Source: JAXLVB01 sp046329195 (GTDB lineage: Bacteria > Bacteroidota > Bacteroidia > Cytophagales > Spirosomataceae). Taken from it: a stretch of 64,000 nt of DNA. Numbering within the stretch: position 1 is the stretch's first letter; each line of letters opens with the position of its first letter. The notes under the pieces were generated by a model. That model was given only the letters and a program-made list of their open reading frames with translations. It was not told the DNA's origin and did not search any database. Positions 44,967-54,444 of this stretch are shown here, in pieces. The translations under genes and the position numbers were made by a program. The stretch is taken from positions 1,612,001-1,676,000 of the forward strand of contig JAXLVB010000002.1 of the NCBI GenBank assembly GCA_046329195.1, read 5' to 3'.

Positions 44967-46216
44967 TGTCCTGCCCCTGTCTTACGGTACCAGTTTAAAG
45001 TAGAGATTCTGATTTAGTTTTTCAAAGTTAGCAGGTGTTTGATATTTCAAGCAGGAATGTGGCCTGAGAAAATTATAGTTGCTGTGCCAGGTTGTCAACA
45101 GGTCGTTGATTTCCTCGAGAGAATAGAACCAATTCAAGTTCAGGCACTCCTTCCGAAGCGTTCCGTTGAGGCGTTCGATGATTCCGTTCTGGGTCGGCTT
45201 ACCCGGTTGGATGAACTTGATTTCAACACCCTGGCCGCTGCCCACCCAGCAAGCGCTTGGCTGATGAATTCGGCCGTTGTCGCAGCGGACATAGCGGGGA
45301 AACCCCTGATTTGGCCAATCCTGTCGAGGGTTTCCACCAGTTTGGGGGCGGTGATGCTGGCAGCTGCCTCCACCCAGAGGTCTTTTCTCGAGCACTCGTC
45401 CACCACGTTTATGATTCGCACGCTCTGCTGTTTGTCCCCCATCACCCACTCGCTCAGGAAGTCCATCGCCCAACCTTCGTTGATTTTCTCTGGCGGTAGC
45501 AAACCCTCGAAGACCCGCTTGATGCGGGGCTTTTTTGGGTTCCTGTGCAGGCTTAGTCTTGCGCTCTGATAAAGCCGGTATGCACGGTGCCTGCCGATTC
45601 CTTCGCCTTGGTTCTTCAGGTAGGCCAACATCAGGCGGAAGCCCCATGCCGGGTGTTCCCGCCTAATCTGCTTCATCCTTTCCACCCAATGGGTGCTACA
45701 TCTAATCGGTGGTCATGGCCGTCGATTTGCGCTCTTTCTGCTCATACGCTGTCGAGCGTCTCAGGCGCAGCCACTGGCAGATGCGGCGTTTGCTCAACCC
45801 GGCCTGTTTACCCTGTACATGACCCATCAGTTCCACCTTTGCTGCTGCAACAGCGGGAATGCTTCTTTTTAGGAACTCCACCGCCTCGCTGACCACCTCG
45901 TGCTTGAGTTGCAGCTCGGCGTACATCTTTTTGAGGCGGAGGTTTTCCTGTTCGAGTTCCTTGAGCCGGCGCTTGTCCTCGTGCTGTTCCGTCTCTGCCT
46001 CGTTCTTCCACTTGTAGAACGTGGCTGGGCTTATTTGGTGTTCTTCGCACAGTGCCTCTACTGTCTTGGCTCCTTTCAGGTAGCTGTCCAGTATGGCTCT
46101 GCGCTGGCTCTCGTTGAATCTGCTCTTTCGCATGGTGCTTGTTTTAAGTGTGAAAATAATTGTTGTCCATTATTTCTCTACTTATTTTTGGCACCGCTCT
46201 CTGCGGGGGTAGGACA
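44967..46216 (-). mobile_element. IS3-family insertion sequence, copy 2 (inverted)
   Basis: This 1250-bp element has the same TGTCCTGCCCC/TGTCCTACCCC ends as copy 1, in the opposite orientation. The 4-bp target duplication TATA lies at 44963-44966 and 46217-46220. Removing the element plus one TATA rejoins the host gene exactly ('GPTGMVY' to 'NPGTALGSAW'). Confidence 0.92.
44982..46133 (-). pseudogene. IS3-family transposase, copy 2, frameshifted
   Basis: This is the same transposase as copy 1 but broken into 46133-45702 and later frames. Differences from copy 1 are clustered: extra bases near 45845-45862 (in-frame 'IPAVAA' in place of 'RLT'), a scrambled patch near 45692-45705 that makes a stop after 'MTTD', a two-base loss in the 'CDNGPEF' codons near 45275, and a one-base loss near 45234. 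These would abolish activity. They may also be base-calling or repeat-assembly errors. Confidence 0.8.
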
Positions 46217-47390
46217 TATACACCATTCCAGTAGGGCCGTTATGATAATTTCGTATGGGTGGAATAATGTACGCAGCTTGACCTTCCCAACGAGGTTTGA
46301 AAAGCTTTTCGTCCATCCAAACTTTGTATTTGTTGTTGCGGGGGTCGGTGTACTTGCCGTATTGCCAGTTGGAGCGCCAACCTGCATCAGAACCTTGCAC
46401 CACGTGTACCAAGCGCTCACTCTCACCGGGGTGATCTCCGTCATTATCTGACGAAATCAAATTGCCGTACTCGTCAAACGCAAACTCGTGGGTATTCCGA
46501 AGACCATAGGCAAATATTTCAAAATCGCTCCCGTCGGGGTTTGAACGAGCAATAATACCTGAGTTAGGATGCTCAAACTTCTTCCCATCGGCTGTAGTGA
46601 TGTTAGCTCCAATATCACCAATGTTCCAATACAACCTACCATCCGGGCCTTCGGTCACGCCAGACATTCCGTGTCCACTAAAGCCGATATGCACGCCATA
46701 TCCGTGGCTAATAGACGTTTTCTTATCCAAAACACCGTCTCCGTTGGTGTCCTTCAATCGCCAAAGGTCTGGTGCAATGCCCAAGAAAATTTCACCTGCC
46801 CGAACCAAAATTCCGCCTGCTACGTCAGTGATTTCTTCAAAAAAGTCACTTAAAATTCGGACAGATTCATCGGCAATACCATCGTTGTCGGTGTCTTCGA
46901 GTCGCCAAATTTCGTCTTTTTCTACTGCCAAATCATGCCAGTCGTGAACACCATCCTCGTTCAAATCGGCCAACCATTCATTTTCCTTACTTCGTTCGGG
47001 AGCAAAGGTTTTGTGTAAAAAAGCACGGCGGTCTTCTACCGTTTGCAAGCCAATTGATTCGGTCATCCAGTCACGATGCCCTCGAATATCAAACTCCGAA
47101 TTTTTTTGCCGATTGGTTCGGGTAAGGTAAATCCGGCCTTTTTCATCAATATCCATTGCCACGGGGTCGGGCGCCAACGAGTCGGATGCCCATAAGCTCA
47201 TTTGAATGCCTTCAGTGAGTTTTACTGCCGTTTTTTCACGGATTTCTTTGGCTCGGCTAAGAGCTTGGGCTTTGTTTTCTCGAATCACAAGAGGACCACT
47301 ACTTTGGGGCTGCCGCATACAAGACACCGCCAGTAAAATCACGCCAACTAGCGTCGGAAAAGCAAAAGAAGATTTTGGGGTTAGGTTCAT
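46217..47390 (-). pseudogene. N-terminal part of IS-interrupted PVC-type dehydrogenase/haem lipoprotein
   Basis: This is the start of a large exported protein: signal peptide with lipobox 'LLAVSC' (Cys at residue 24), then a beta-propeller 'membrane-bound dehydrogenase' domain ('EGIQMSLWASDSLAPDPVAMDIDEKGRIYLTRTNR', 'LADLNEDGVHDWHDLAVEKDEIWRLEDTDNDGIADES', 'GHGMSGVTEGPDGRLYWNIGD', 'NTHEFAFDEYGNLISSDNDGDHPGESERLVHV'). Joined to 42732-44966 without the IS, it gives exactly 1135 codons (1134 residues) in one frame. It begins 66 bp after the flippase gene. Substrate unknown; relatives are thought to oxidise sugars or alcohols with a c-type haem. Confidence 0.88.
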
Positions 47391-47456
47391 AGAGGTGAAT
47401 AAATAGAAAATAGTTGATAGGTGTTTTGTGGAGCGATTTGGTAAATGGCTCTACCA

Positions 47457-48962
47457 TTATATTCTTTTCAACAAACGTAGATAAATCCCTTTGAGCGTAC
47501 GGTTCCCATCTTCGGATACTCCCGACCAAAGCACTCCTCCTCCAAAAATAAGCAAAATCACTATTGATTTCACCAAAATGGTCAAAAGCGTGCCGATTAA
47601 ATTAGAACCGATAGTTGGGATTAAATTTACCACTAAAAAAGTAACAGCAAACAAGCCTATCACCTTGGCAGTGCTTATGGTAAATGGACTTAGTTTGAAT
47701 TTTTGAAGGATGAAAAAATACTTAACGGCATTGTAACAGACCAACGAAACCAGCGATGCAAAAGCAGCACCATTGTAACTGTACATGGGAATCAAAATCG
47801 CATTTGAAAAAAGCAAAAGGACCGTCAGGAAGAGGTAAAAAAACAAATCCCAACGATAATAACGTGAATTCATGATGATTTCGGAGTTGAGTCCTGTGGC
47901 CATATCCACCAATTTACCCAATCCAAAAAATAAGACCACCCACTTGCCCGCCGAATAGATTTCGGACTTGGGGATAAGTTGAAAAATACTATCAATGTTG
48001 CACCATATCCCCAAAAACAAGAAGGCTCCAATGATTAATAAATTGAGGGAAGACTTTTTATAAATCTCGTCAATATGCTCCAAATTATCTTTTTTCAACG
48101 ATTCGGCTAGCAAAGGAGAGCTGATTTGAGCAATAGCATTGCGAGGAATGGCGATGACAAGCGCTATTTTAGAAGCGATGTCAAATACAGCAGTATTGTC
48201 CATCCCATCAGGATACGCAGGCAGCATCATTTTTTCGATGTGCGGTACCAATGTAGCACTTGCCCCTCCCAACAATACCCATGCTCCATACTGCATCATT
48301 TCACCGAAAATAGGCTTTCGTACAAATGAAAAATCAACTTTCCAGTACAAGCGTCCCAGCCAAGCAATATAACAAAACAATAAAAAAACAGCTACCACAT
48401 AAACCACCAACAGCCACATAATCAACTGATTAAAGTTAATCACCTTAAAACCATACAGTAACGCTAGGGCTGAATTGGAAAGTTTCAAGAACAGTTCTCG
48501 CACGATGGCAGGCACCACAATACGCAAATGCACCCGTGCATACGACTCCAACACCGTTTGGTACATGACCAAGCCTGTAAAAAGCAAAAAATACCAGTAA
48601 TAGGTGGTTAGTAACGGAGAATTTAGACCATAGACTTGAAAAAACAGCCCCTTCCCTACCCAATACAATAGCGAAAAAGCCCCAAAGCCCAACAATGGTA
48701 CAGCCAACAAAAAGGTAAAAAATCCATTGTGTTGGCGCTCAGGGTCAGCAAATTGGTTGAAAAAACGCACCGTAACATGAGGCATTCCTAGTTGGGCAAA
48801 CGATGCAAATACCAAGGGCATACTGGTCAGGGTAGCATAAAATCCAAGTTGCTCTTGCGAAAGGAACTGATTGTACAAAAACAGCACGTTAATAGTACCA
48901 ATAGCTACTCCCGCATAGCTGACAACGGAATTTTTGAGACTTTGCCTGATGATAATACCCAT
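47457..48962 (-). CDS. Wzx-like polysaccharide flippase, second copy
   Basis: This 501-residue protein with about 14 membrane helices opens 'MGIIIRQSLKNSVVSYAGVAIGTINVLFLYNQFLSQEQLGFYATLTS', parallel to the flippase at 13418-14926 in length, start and likely topology but clearly diverged. It is the fourth gene of a minus-strand operon: methyltransferase, glycosyltransferase, TylF-type methyltransferase, flippase. It probably exports a different or alternative lipid-linked saccharide. Confidence 0.88.
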   Translation of the reverse strand: MGIIIRQSLKNSVVSYAGVAIGTINVLFLYNQFLSQEQLGFYATLTSMPLVFASFAQLGMPHVTVRFFNQFADPERQHNGFFTFLLAVPLLGFGAFSLLYWVGKGLFFQVYGLNSPLLTTYYWYFLLFTGLVMYQTVLESYARVHLRIVVPAIVRELFLKLSNSALALLYGFKVINFNQLIMWLLVVYVVAVFLLFCYIAWLGRLYWKVDFSFVRKPIFGEMMQYGAWVLLGGASATLVPHIEKMMLPAYPDGMDNTAVFDIASKIALVIAIPRNAIAQISSPLLAESLKKDNLEHIDEIYKKSSLNLLIIGAFLFLGIWCNIDSIFQLIPKSEIYSAGKWVVLFFGLGKLVDMATGLNSEIIMNSRYYRWDLFFYLFLTVLLLFSNAILIPMYSYNGAAFASLVSLVCYNAVKYFFILQKFKLSPFTISTAKVIGLFAVTFLVVNLIPTIGSNLIGTLLTILVKSIVILLIFGGGVLWSGVSEDGNRTLKGIYLRLLKRI

Positions 48963-49010
48963 GTAGAAGCGTATTTGTTAACTACTGTAAAACCACAAGT
49001 ATCACTAATT

Positions 49011-49775
49011 TTATTGTAATTTGAGCCCAATGCGTCCGGTGTAATCAATCCGGTTGAGGAGCATATTAATCTGGTTTTCAGCAAAATACTGATCAACAGC
49101 CTCTCGTGCGCCTTGCCAATGGCCATAGTCGTCAATAATTAAAGCACCTTTGACCTGAAGTAAGGGATACAAATGTACCAACTCGTGATAAGTAGAATCA
49201 TACCAATCGGTATCTAAGCGCAGAAGCGCAATAGCCGTTGGTAAAGTCCCCGGAATGGTATCTTCCACTTTTCCTTTTACAAAATGGATTTTTTCTTTGG
49301 GGTAACCGGTCGCATAAATGTTTTTCTGCACCTCTTCTAAAGGCGAATAACACCACTCATTCACAGTATCTGTTTGATTATCAGACCACGTACCTTGCGC
49401 CGAAGTACCTGCTAGGTCTTTGTCTTTCTCGGTAGGTTCAGGCATTCCTTCGTAGGTATCATAGAGGTAGATTTCACGATCTGTAACTCCTCGTTGTAGC
49501 AAGGTTTTTACCATCATCATGGTGCTACCACCTTTCCAGACGCCACATTCTACAATAGCCCCTTCCACCTCATTATCAACGATATACGTAGCGGCTTTGT
49601 GGGCAGCATACATACGTTCGAGGCTGGTCATGGTGTAAGGACGGCATTGTTGATAAATGGCCAAAAAGTCGTTTTCCAATTCATTTCCCACAGGTTCGCC
49701 GTACAATAATTGTCCTTTTTTGATGAGGCGATATCCTCTATTTTCAATCCACGATAACAGTGCTTTTTTAAGCAT
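49011..49775 (-). CDS. TylF/MycF-family (macrocin-type) O-methyltransferase
   Basis: This 254-residue SAM- and metal-dependent sugar O-methyltransferase has 'LERMYAAHKAATYIVDNEVEGAIVECGVWKGGSTMMMVKTL' (SAM-binding), 'REIYLYDTYEGMPEPTEKD' and metal-binding acidic residues in 'IALLRLDTDWYDSTYHELVHLYPLL' and 'GALIIDDYGHW', all family signatures. It lies 7 bp after the glycosyltransferase, so it likely methylates a sugar of the surface polysaccharide made by this cluster. Confidence 0.92.
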   Translation of the reverse strand: MLKKALLSWIENRGYRLIKKGQLLYGEPVGNELENDFLAIYQQCRPYTMTSLERMYAAHKAATYIVDNEVEGAIVECGVWKGGSTMMMVKTLLQRGVTDREIYLYDTYEGMPEPTEKDKDLAGTSAQGTWSDNQTDTVNEWCYSPLEEVQKNIYATGYPKEKIHFVKGKVEDTIPGTLPTAIALLRLDTDWYDSTYHELVHLYPLLQVKGALIIDDYGHWQGAREAVDQYFAENQINMLLNRIDYTGRIGLKLQ

Positions 49776-49782
49776 AATGTGT

Positions 49783-50880
49783 TTAGTTAAGAATCGTTTT
49801 TAAGGCTTGAATTCGTTGACTCATTTCGTAGTTTTCCTCCATGTGCCGACGAGCGGCTTGTCCCATTTGTTGTGCCAAGATGGGTTGTTGGGCTAGCATA
49901 ATCATATAATTCGCCATTTGCTGCCAGTCACCCTCTTCGACCAAAAAACCCGTTTTTTCGTGTACTACGGCATCTTTTATGCCTGCATGATAGGTACTTA
50001 CAATTGGCAAACCAGTAGCCGAAGCTTCTAAAACCGTATTGGGCGTACCCTCTGAATCACCATTGGTAGGGCGAAGCGAGTGTTGTACAAAAGCTCTACT
50101 TTTTTGGAGAATCTGCGCTACTTCAGAGGGTGTTTTTACACCCAAAAATTCAACATTATTACCAATGCCGATTTGTTGAACTAAGGCTTTAGCCTCCTCC
50201 CAGCGTTCTCCTTCGCCTACAGTAACCAATCTGGCCTCTGGCACTACTTTGAGTACTTCGGCAAATGCTTTGATGGTTAGGTCTGGCGCTTTTTTGGCAG
50301 TAAACCGACCTACAAAGGTAAATACAGGAGGTTGTTTTTCAGGTGCCACCCCACCAAATTGAGAAAGCTCAACCCCGTAAGGATTACATACCACTTTTTC
50401 GGCTGGTGCCCCCAAGTGTATCAATTGCGCTTGCATGTCTCTGGAGACTGCCACAATCCGATACGCCTTGGCAAACATGGCTTGATACCTTTCGCCAAAC
50501 TCCTGAATGGTGGGATAATGATACGCATCAAACCCATGAAAATGCACAATCAATCGGCATTTCGCTATGCTACAAGCCTCAGCCAACGTTGCACCCATCG
50601 GCCCGTAATTAGCCAACAAGGTATCTATCTGATGGTTACGTAAATACTTAGCAAACAGATGCGTAAAAAGTCGGTGATATACCTTAGGCAAGTAGCGACG
50701 TAATGCACCTCGAACTGGTAACCAACTCAATGGAAAAGGCAGAAATGATTTCCCGTTGGGCTGAATAGACGGATACCAGCCTTCATAAAGCAATACACTC
50801 GGCTCAAGTGCCTGTATTTGGTTATGAATGAAGGTTTCGGAATAGCGAAATTTATTAGGAGCACAAATGCACAAGTTCAT
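49783..50880 (-). CDS. Glycosyltransferase family 4 protein
   Basis: This 365-residue GT-B enzyme has 'SETFIHNQIQALEP' at the N-terminus, typical for colanic/exopolysaccharide transferases, 'LIVHFHGFDAYHY', then the donor domain 'FTFVGRFTAKKAPDLTIKAFAEV' near 188 and the E-x7-E region 'SEGTPNTVLEASATGLPIVSTYHAG'. Donor and acceptor are unknown. It is second in the minus-strand polysaccharide operon, 30 bp after the methyltransferase. Confidence 0.9.
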   Translation of the reverse strand: MNLCICAPNKFRYSETFIHNQIQALEPSVLLYEGWYPSIQPNGKSFLPFPLSWLPVRGALRRYLPKVYHRLFTHLFAKYLRNHQIDTLLANYGPMGATLAEACSIAKCRLIVHFHGFDAYHYPTIQEFGERYQAMFAKAYRIVAVSRDMQAQLIHLGAPAEKVVCNPYGVELSQFGGVAPEKQPPVFTFVGRFTAKKAPDLTIKAFAEVLKVVPEARLVTVGEGERWEEAKALVQQIGIGNNVEFLGVKTPSEVAQILQKSRAFVQHSLRPTNGDSEGTPNTVLEASATGLPIVSTYHAGIKDAVVHEKTGFLVEEGDWQQMANYMIMLAQQPILAQQMGQAARRHMEENYEMSQRIQALKTILN

Positions 50881-50910
50881 AGCGTAGGCACCATCCTTTG
50901 GTCTATTGCA

Positions 50911-51702
50911 TCATTTTTTCTTAGCCACCAACACATACGTGCAAGCGTCTTTGTCTCGGGTCGATTGGCTAAAAAGTTTGTCAAATAACATGATTTGAGG
51001 CTGAAACACCACGGCCAGTAGTGGTCGAAGCACCGGGGGGATCTTAAATAAAAGTCCATCTTGAAATAATTGCAAGCCCATTGCCGCACGCCCGATGATT
51101 CCTCTGAAATAAACCACCTCAAAACCTGCTTCGCTGACTACTTTTTGCAACCCCGTAGAGGTCCAGCGCCAAAAATCAGTGGGGTCTGGATGAAACATCC
51201 AGTAGCCATGCGTACTCAAAATCAACAAACCGTTTTTTTTAAGGACTCGGTGAGCCTCGCTCAAATAATGCGTGGGGTTTTCGACGTGCTCTAACACTTG
51301 AGTAGAAAGAACGGCATCCAGCACCTCATCTTTCAATTCAATGACCCCTTGAGGGCTCACCTCCACATCGGCACGAGGATTTTCGGGCAGATCTATTCCT
51401 ATGTAGTTGGCCACATACGGTGCCACAATCGGCTCATACGGACGATTGCCACAGCCATAGTCGGCCAACGTGATTCGTTCAGAAAAAGGCTTAATAAATT
51501 GACTTACTACCTGTTCAATCTGCTGACGAAGCTGCCTCAAATAATAATATCGTGCGCCCATCCGTCCTAAAAGCGACGGATAGAGACGCTCAATACCTGC
51601 TTCTCGTTCGTTCATTCGTTCAAAAGTTTCGCACAAAAGTACGAACAATTTTTCCGTTTGACCGCCAAGTATATCAAGGCTTTCCTTAAATTTAGGCTTC
51701 AC
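50911..51702 (-). CDS. Class I SAM-dependent methyltransferase
   Basis: This 263-residue protein has a long helical N-terminus (1-75), then motif I 'ITLADYGCGNRPYEPIVAPYVANYIGIDLPENP' near 78-108, and 'VLDAVLSTQVLEHVENPTHYLSEAHRVLKKNGLLILSTHG', a standard methyltransferase_11 pattern. Substrate unknown. It is the first gene of the minus-strand operon with glycosyltransferase, TylF-type methyltransferase and flippase, so polysaccharide modification is the likeliest role. Confidence 0.85.
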   Translation of the reverse strand: MKPKFKESLDILGGQTEKLFVLLCETFERMNEREAGIERLYPSLLGRMGARYYYLRQLRQQIEQVVSQFIKPFSERITLADYGCGNRPYEPIVAPYVANYIGIDLPENPRADVEVSPQGVIELKDEVLDAVLSTQVLEHVENPTHYLSEAHRVLKKNGLLILSTHGYWMFHPDPTDFWRWTSTGLQKVVSEAGFEVVYFRGIIGRAAMGLQLFQDGLLFKIPPVLRPLLAVVFQPQIMLFDKLFSQSTRDKDACTYVLVAKKK

Positions 51703-51844
51703 CGCTTTTCTAAACGTAAAACAATCGTAATTTTGAAAGCATAATTCTATTTGCTGGAAAATAAAATAAAACCGTAGGTATCATCCACGGTATAATGTTA
51801 AGCGCCAGCAAAGAGTGTCCGAACCTCTGAAAACTCATACCCTT

Positions 51845-53593
51845 ATGAAGAAATGGTCTTTTTGGTTGCTAGCCAGCGTCTGCCTTTGGGGAAGTACCTC
51901 TGCCCAAATTCGCCGTGCGGTGGGTCCGCCCGTTAATCACCCCAGTTTTAATGAATACGCACCTTCGATTAGTGCCAACAACCGCACGATGATTTTTGAG
52001 AGTGACCGAGGACCAAACGGCCGCTGGGAATTGTTTGTGACTACCAAAAACGATAAAAATCGGTGGACACAGCCAAAACCTTTGACCAAAATCAATTCGG
52101 TTGGCAAAGAAAACGACTTAATTGGTGGGCCGAGTATTAGTTACGACGGGCAAACTTTGTTTTTCTTTGCTTCGTTTGATGGTGGCAAGGGCGACATGGA
52201 TATTTATTACTCAGTTCGGGAAGGTGATGACTGGAGTGCTCCCAAAAACATTGGAGCCCCCATCAATTCTGAGAAATATGAAGGATTCCCCTCCATTTCG
52301 GCAGATGGCAAGAGGTTGTATTTCATTCGAGACAACTTTACCAAACGCAAAGACAAAGAGATTTGCTATACCATCTGGATGAGCACCATGGGCGAAGATG
52401 GCAATTGGGGTGTACCCGAGAAACTTCCTGCGCCGATTAATATTGATTGCGAAAAATCGCCCCGCATTATGGCCGATAACCGGACGTTGATTTTCAGTTC
52501 AGTACGCCCAGGAGGAATGGGAAGTTTTGACCTGTACCAAACTTTTCAAGAAGATGATGGTAGTTGGTCAGACCCCATCAACCTCAACTATATCAATACC
52601 GACGCCGCCGACCAATTCGCTTCGGTGTCAGCAGCAGGTGACTTGATGTACTACCACAATTCGGGCGATATTTTTACAGTAACCATCCCCGATAAGTTCA
52701 GAAAGTACAAGTTGGTTACCCTAGATGGCAAAGTGGTGGACGTGATTTCTAAAAAAACCATTTCGCCAGCAAAGCTTACGTTTAAAAGTAATAATCCAAA
52801 AGAACGTGCGCTAGTGGCAAGTGTGCGGCCCGACGGCACCTATTCCGTTATTCTGCGTGTAGGTAGCAAATATGTATTGACCACCAATCCAATCAAGGAT
52901 TATTTGCCTTACACGGCAGCCCTTGACATGAGCATTGTCAAAGAAGGCGATAATCTTGACAAAGATTTAGAGTTAATCCCGACCAAATTACCCTTTGGCT
53001 TTCAGTTGTTAGACAAAGAAACTCGTAAGGTGCTGAAAGATCCCAAAGTGAAGATTTTGGATGTAGAAGCCAAAACCATCATAGATGCCAAAGTAGAAAA
53101 CGACATTGCTAACGTGACGCTCGAAATCGGGCGGAGTTATAAGTTTTCGGCTTCGGCCTTAGGCTATGGCTTTTTCGTAAGACCTTTTAAACCAGACAGT
53201 TCAGAAGCTTTTAAGGACCGTGTGAAGCGCATCCCATTATCACTATTGAAAAAGGACGAAGTAGTAGCCCTCAACGACATCACGTTTGAAACAGGCAAAG
53301 CTGACTTAAAACCTGATTCTTTTGAAGAGTTGGACCGCTTGGTTACCTTGATGAAAGATAATGAGAAAATTCAAGTAGAACTCTCAGCCCACACCGACGA
53401 CGTAGGCAATGATGACACCAACTTGAAACTTTCTGAAAAACGAGCTAAATCGGTCATGGATTATCTGGTTTCAAAAGGAATCAAAGCCGACCGAATGACC
53501 TCAAAAGGTTATGGCGAAACCCAGCCTTTGGTACCTAATGACAGCGATGAAAACCGAGCCAAAAATCGTCGAGTTCAGTTCAAAATCAAATAG
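51845..53593 (+). CDS. OmpA-family outer-membrane protein with PD40 propeller
   Basis: This is 582 residues from ATG 51845 (M-K-K-W), giving a clear signal peptide ending 'GSTSAQ'; the in-frame start at 51815 adds a non-signal leader. PD40/WD40-like beta-propeller blades fill about 30-290 ('FNEYAPSISANNRTMIFESDRG', 'GGPSISYDGQTLFFFASFDGGKGDMDIYY', 'KSPRIMADNRTLIFSSVRPGGMGSFDLY'), then a carboxypeptidase-like region, then the C-terminal OmpA peptidoglycan-binding domain ('LNDITFETGKADLKPDSFEELDRLV', 'SAHTDDVGND', 'LSEKRAKSVMDYLV'). It resembles the PorE/PD40-OmpA class without the TPR part. Confidence 0.88.
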   Translation: MKKWSFWLLASVCLWGSTSAQIRRAVGPPVNHPSFNEYAPSISANNRTMIFESDRGPNGRWELFVTTKNDKNRWTQPKPLTKINSVGKENDLIGGPSISYDGQTLFFFASFDGGKGDMDIYYSVREGDDWSAPKNIGAPINSEKYEGFPSISADGKRLYFIRDNFTKRKDKEICYTIWMSTMGEDGNWGVPEKLPAPINIDCEKSPRIMADNRTLIFSSVRPGGMGSFDLYQTFQEDDGSWSDPINLNYINTDAADQFASVSAAGDLMYYHNSGDIFTVTIPDKFRKYKLVTLDGKVVDVISKKTISPAKLTFKSNNPKERALVASVRPDGTYSVILRVGSKYVLTTNPIKDYLPYTAALDMSIVKEGDNLDKDLELIPTKLPFGFQLLDKETRKVLKDPKVKILDVEAKTIIDAKVENDIANVTLEIGRSYKFSASALGYGFFVRPFKPDSSEAFKDRVKRIPLSLLKKDEVVALNDITFETGKADLKPDSFEELDRLVTLMKDNEKIQVELSAHTDDVGNDDTNLKLSEKRAKSVMDYLVSKGIKADRMTSKGYGETQPLVPNDSDENRAKNRRVQFKIK

Positions 53594-53601
53594 ATTTTCT
53601 C

Positions 53602-54237
53602 ATGATTAACTTCCTTGATATGCCCAACCTACCGCTTTTGGTAGAACAAGCGCAACGAAAGTTAGCCGAAGAAAAAAAGATGCGACAACATTTTTATGAA
53701 ACTGTTGATGAAAACACCAAAATGGAATTCATCAATGGGCAGATTGTGTTTCAATCACCCGTAAAGAAAAGGCATAATGATGCTACAGGAAACATCTACC
53801 TATTGCTAAAAGCTTTTTCTTTAAAAAACGACTTAGGATGGGTAGGCATCGAAAAGGTATTGGTCAGCTTGACACGAAATGACTACGAGCCTGACGTGTG
53901 TTTTTGGAAAAAGGAACGGTCTGACCTTTTTACCGACGACCAAATGCAATTTCCAGCGCCCGATTTGGTAGTTGAAGTGCTTTCTCCCAAAACGGCCAAA
54001 ATTGACAAAACTATCAAATACGTTGATTATGAGGCGCATGGAGTAAGCGAATACTGGATTATTGACCCTAAAAAACAGGAAATAGAACAATTCATGCTGC
54101 AAGGCGAACGCTATGAACTTACGTTTAAAGGTACCGAAGGAACACTCACCAGTAAGGCTATTGAGGGCTTTCGGATGGAAATAGCAGCCGCTTTTGACAA
54201 AACAGAGATGAATCGGACATTGGCTTCGTTTTTTTAA
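53602..54237 (+). CDS. Uma2-family endonuclease-like protein
   Basis: This 211-residue PD-(D/E)xK-fold protein shows 'KMEFINGQIVFQSPVKKRHNDATGNIYLLLKAF', Asp in 'NDYEPDVCFWKKE', then 'APDLVVEVLSPKTAKIDKTIKYVDYEAHGVSEYWIIDPKKQEIEQF', the Uma2 signature with the catalytic E and K. The biological role of this widespread family is unknown; many copies are mobile. It starts 8 bp after the OmpA gene but is probably not functionally tied to it. Confidence 0.88.
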   Translation: MINFLDMPNLPLLVEQAQRKLAEEKKMRQHFYETVDENTKMEFINGQIVFQSPVKKRHNDATGNIYLLLKAFSLKNDLGWVGIEKVLVSLTRNDYEPDVCFWKKERSDLFTDDQMQFPAPDLVVEVLSPKTAKIDKTIKYVDYEAHGVSEYWIIDPKKQEIEQFMLQGERYELTFKGTEGTLTSKAIEGFRMEIAAAFDKTEMNRTLASFF

Positions 54238-54372
54238 TGCTGTATCCTAATCAAACCAAAAATATCCATAGAATGCTCATTATCAACCAATAACCAGTCA
54301 ACTAGTAGCTAACAGCCCCCCCCTTTCCGTTAACGAAACGTTAATCTTTTTTTAAACCATCCAATTCGGTGG

Positions 54373-54380
54373 TAATTTTG
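54373..54380 (+). promoter_or_regulatory. Putative -7 element for the DoxX operon
   Basis: TAATTTTG matches TAnnTTTG, 64 bp upstream of the DoxX start. No convincing -33 box is seen. The rest of the 54238-54444 gap shows no gene. Confidence 0.35.
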
Positions 54381-54444
54381 AAGGCAATATGGTGGTTTAC
54401 ATCCAAAACCAAACAGTCGCCAACCATTACCATCTAACTTACGC

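Noticed and set aside
39305..44967. Composite transposon formed by the two IS copies
   Set aside because: Each copy has its own target duplication and each interrupted gene rejoins perfectly on its own, so they inserted separately.
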